Part shown: piece after piece, positions 6,259 to 7,922 of the stretch
Layout of the letters: each line of letters starts with the position of its first letter
Position numbering within the stretch: position 1 is the first letter of the stretch
From: an uncultured Spirochaetales bacterium
GTDB taxonomy: Bacteria > Spirochaetota > Spirochaetia > Treponematales > Treponemataceae
Direction: 5' to 3'
Length of the DNA: 7,922 nucleotides
Assembly: GCA_946061495.1 (NCBI GenBank)
Contig: CAMGSV010000116.1
Span: 1 to 7,922 of the forward strand
Notes under the pieces: model-generated
Database searches by the model: none
The model's input: the letters and a program-made list of their open reading frames with translations, nothing else
Told to the model about the DNA's origin: nothing
Translations under genes and position numbers: made by a program

Positions 6259-7922
6259 TTACTCCTTGTCCCCTCCAGCCCCATCGGCCTTGTTCAAGGG
6301 AGCGGAGTCTCCCAGCTTGCGGGCAACTTCAACATACTCGAAGATTTCCAGCTGGTCCCCTACCTGGATGTCCTGCCAGCTGTCGATGCCGATACCGCAT
6401 TCGTAGCCGGTGTTCACTTCCTTCACGTCGTCCTTGAACCGTTTCAGTGAGGAAATCTTGCCGCTGTAGATGACGATGCCTTCCCGGATGACGTTGACGC
6501 TGGAGGTGCGGCGAACCACACCCTGGATGACGTAGGAACCGGCGATGAGGCCCACCTTGGGCACACGGAAGGTATCCCGGACCTCCACCATTCCCACGAC
6601 CTCCTCCTTCACATCGGGCTTCAGCATGCCCTCCATGGCCAGCGTTATCTCCTCCACACACTTGTAGATGACGTTGTACTTGCGGATGTCCACCTTCTCC
6701 TGGTCCGCCAAGGCCTTGGCCTTTGGTGTGGGCCGCACGTTGAATCCGATGATAATAGCGTTGGAGTCCGCAGCTGCCAGCATAACATCGCTCTCGTTGA
6801 TGGCACCGGCCGAGGAGTGGATGACCACCAGACGAATATCCCTGGTGGAAAGCTTCTCCAAGGAAGCCTTCAAGGCCTCTGCAGAACCCTGCACGTCTGC
6901 CTTGATGATGACCTTCAGCTCCATTATGCCGCCGGCATCAATGGTATCATACAGGTTGTCCAAGGTGACCTTCCGCACGCTCTTTGCATCCTCAAAGCGC
7001 TTCAACTCCTGACGCTTGGAGGAGATGGAGCGGGCAGTCTTTTCCGTGTCCGTAACCTGGAAGGGGTCGCCGGCGTTGGGCATGGACTCCATGCCGAGAA
7101 TCTCCACCGGCATACTGGGAGTTGCCTCCTTGACCTTCTCGCCACGGTCGTTGAAGATGGCGCGGACACGGCCGGAATAGATTCCAGCCACGAAGGGATC
7201 TCCTGTGGTGAGGGTTCCCCGCTCCACAATGACGGTGGACACCACACCACGACCATGGTCCACCCGAGACTCGATGATCTTTCCCTCGGCGCGGCAGTTC
7301 CAGGTAGCCTTCAGCTCCAGAACCTCAGCCTGCAGCAGGATGGCATCCAGCAGGTCGTCCAAGCCCTCCTTCTTCAAGGCACTGATATGGACAAACTGGG
7401 TGTCTCCACCCCAATCCTCTGGCACCAAGCCCAAGTCGGACAACTGGGTCTTCACCCGGTCGGGGTTGGCCTCAGGCTTGTCCACCTTGTTCACCGCCAC
7501 GATGATGGGCACCTCGGCATCCTTGGCGTGGTTGATGGCCTCCACCGTCTGGGGCATCACGCCGTCATCGGCGGCAACCACCAGAACAACGATGTCCGTA
7601 ATCTTTGCACCACGGGCACGCATCATGGTAAAGGCCTCGTGGCCAGGAGTATCCAGAAAGGTTATGCGTCCCTTCTCCGTCTCCACCATGTAGGCACCAA
7701 TGTGCTGGGTAATTCCACCAAACTCCCCTTCGGCCACACGGGTACTACGGATGGCATCCAGTGTCTTTGTCTTACCGTGGTCAACGTGACCCATGATGGT
7801 AACAACAGGAGGCCGAACCTCCATATCCCCCTCTTCACCGGCATCACTTTCGATGACCGTCTCGTCGTAGAGGCTGATGATATGCACGTCACAATCGTAC
7901 TCGGAGGCCAGCAGGGTGGCAG
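6259..7922 (-). CDS. infB: Translation initiation factor IF-2 (C-terminal part; 5' end outside window)
   Basis: The GTPase that brings initiator tRNA to the 30S subunit and promotes subunit joining. The frame is open to the right edge with no stop, so the variable N-terminal region is missing. About 553 residues are visible. GTPase motifs are intact: G1 GHVDHGKT (7791-7768), G2 in EFGGITQHIGAY, G3 DTPGHEAF, G4 NKVDK, and G5 SALKKEG. Domain II follows (about ILLQAEVLELKA to GDPFQVTD), then domain III (LKVIIKADVQGSAEAL to VRPTPKAKAL), then the C-terminal domain that binds fMet-tRNA (EEVVGMVEVRDTFRVPKVGLIAGSYV to the end). The residue after G1 is Lys, where many bacteria have Ser or Thr (GKTSLLD); the LVPEDWGGDT and ISSKRQELKRFE stretches recall spirochete IF2. 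The GTG at 7887 is not taken as a start: the upstream codons (ATLLASEYDCD) continue the IF2 pattern and no ribosome site precedes it. Probably the first visible gene of the operon, with nusA expected further upstream. Confidence 0.97.
   Translation of the reverse strand, partial: ATLLASEYDCDVHIISLYDETVIESDAGEEGDMEVRPPVVTIMGHVDHGKTKTLDAIRSTRVAEGEFGGITQHIGAYMVETEKGRITFLDTPGHEAFTMMRARGAKITDIVVLVVAADDGVMPQTVEAINHAKDAEVPIIVAVNKVDKPEANPDRVKTQLSDLGLVPEDWGGDTQFVHISALKKEGLDDLLDAILLQAEVLELKATWNCRAEGKIIESRVDHGRGVVSTVIVERGTLTTGDPFVAGIYSGRVRAIFNDRGEKVKEATPSMPVEILGMESMPNAGDPFQVTDTEKTARSISSKRQELKRFEDAKSVRKVTLDNLYDTIDAGGIMELKVIIKADVQGSAEALKASLEKLSTRDIRLVVIHSSAGAINESDVMLAAADSNAIIIGFNVRPTPKAKALADQEKVDIRKYNVIYKCVEEITLAMEGMLKPDVKEEVVGMVEVRDTFRVPKVGLIAGSYVIQGVVRRTSSVNVIREGIVIYSGKISSLKRFKDDVKEVNTGYECGIGIDSWQDIQVGDQLEIFEYVEVARKLGDSAPLNKADGAGGDKE

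Noticed and set aside
7885..7887. GTG as an internal or true start of infB
   Set aside because: No ribosome site precedes it, and the upstream codons continue an IF2-like sequence to the window edge.

Overview
This window is a block of conserved housekeeping genes, all on the minus strand. In transcription order, from the right edge to the left, they are infB (5' part cut off by the window edge), rbfA, truB, ribF, rpsO, pnp and an M16-family zinc peptidase. I see no mobile element, CRISPR array, tRNA or rRNA, and no evidence of an undescribed system. The interest lies in junctions, starts, hairpins and one apparently reduced enzyme domain.

Organism: the gene order infB-rbfA-truB-ribF-rpsO-pnp is widespread in bacteria, but several protein details point to a spirochete. 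The IF2 P-loop is followed by Lys (GHVDHGKTK), and the IF2 middle section resembles what I remember of Borrelia and Treponema IF2 (LVPEDWGGDT, then TEKTARSISSKRQELKRFE). No phosphoesterase gene sits between rbfA and truB, unlike many Firmicutes. The coding DNA is GC-rich (36 of 60 bases in a sample at 3001-3060). My best guess is a GC-rich member of the Spirochaetota. This is inference from memory, not a search result.

Layout: 1-103 is a short AT-rich intergenic stretch (30 G/C in the first 100 bases). 104-1381 is the M16 peptidase. 1399-1447 is a terminator-like hairpin. 1466-3565 is pnp. 3579-3625 is a second hairpin with a U-rich tail. 3634-3903 is rpsO. 3904-3972 is the rpsO leader. 3973-4833 is ribF. 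4839-5885 is truB, which overlaps rbfA (5830-6258). infB runs from 6259 past the right edge.

How it works together: IF2 drives initiation, RbfA matures the 30S subunit, TruB makes pseudouridine 55 in tRNA, and S15 is an early 30S assembly protein. PNPase degrades and trims RNA. RibF supplies flavin cofactor, and the M16 peptidase probably degrades peptides in the cytoplasm. From infB to ribF the genes abut or overlap, which suggests one transcript with translational coupling. From rpsO on, each gene is preceded by a leader or hairpin, so regulation probably becomes gene-specific there.
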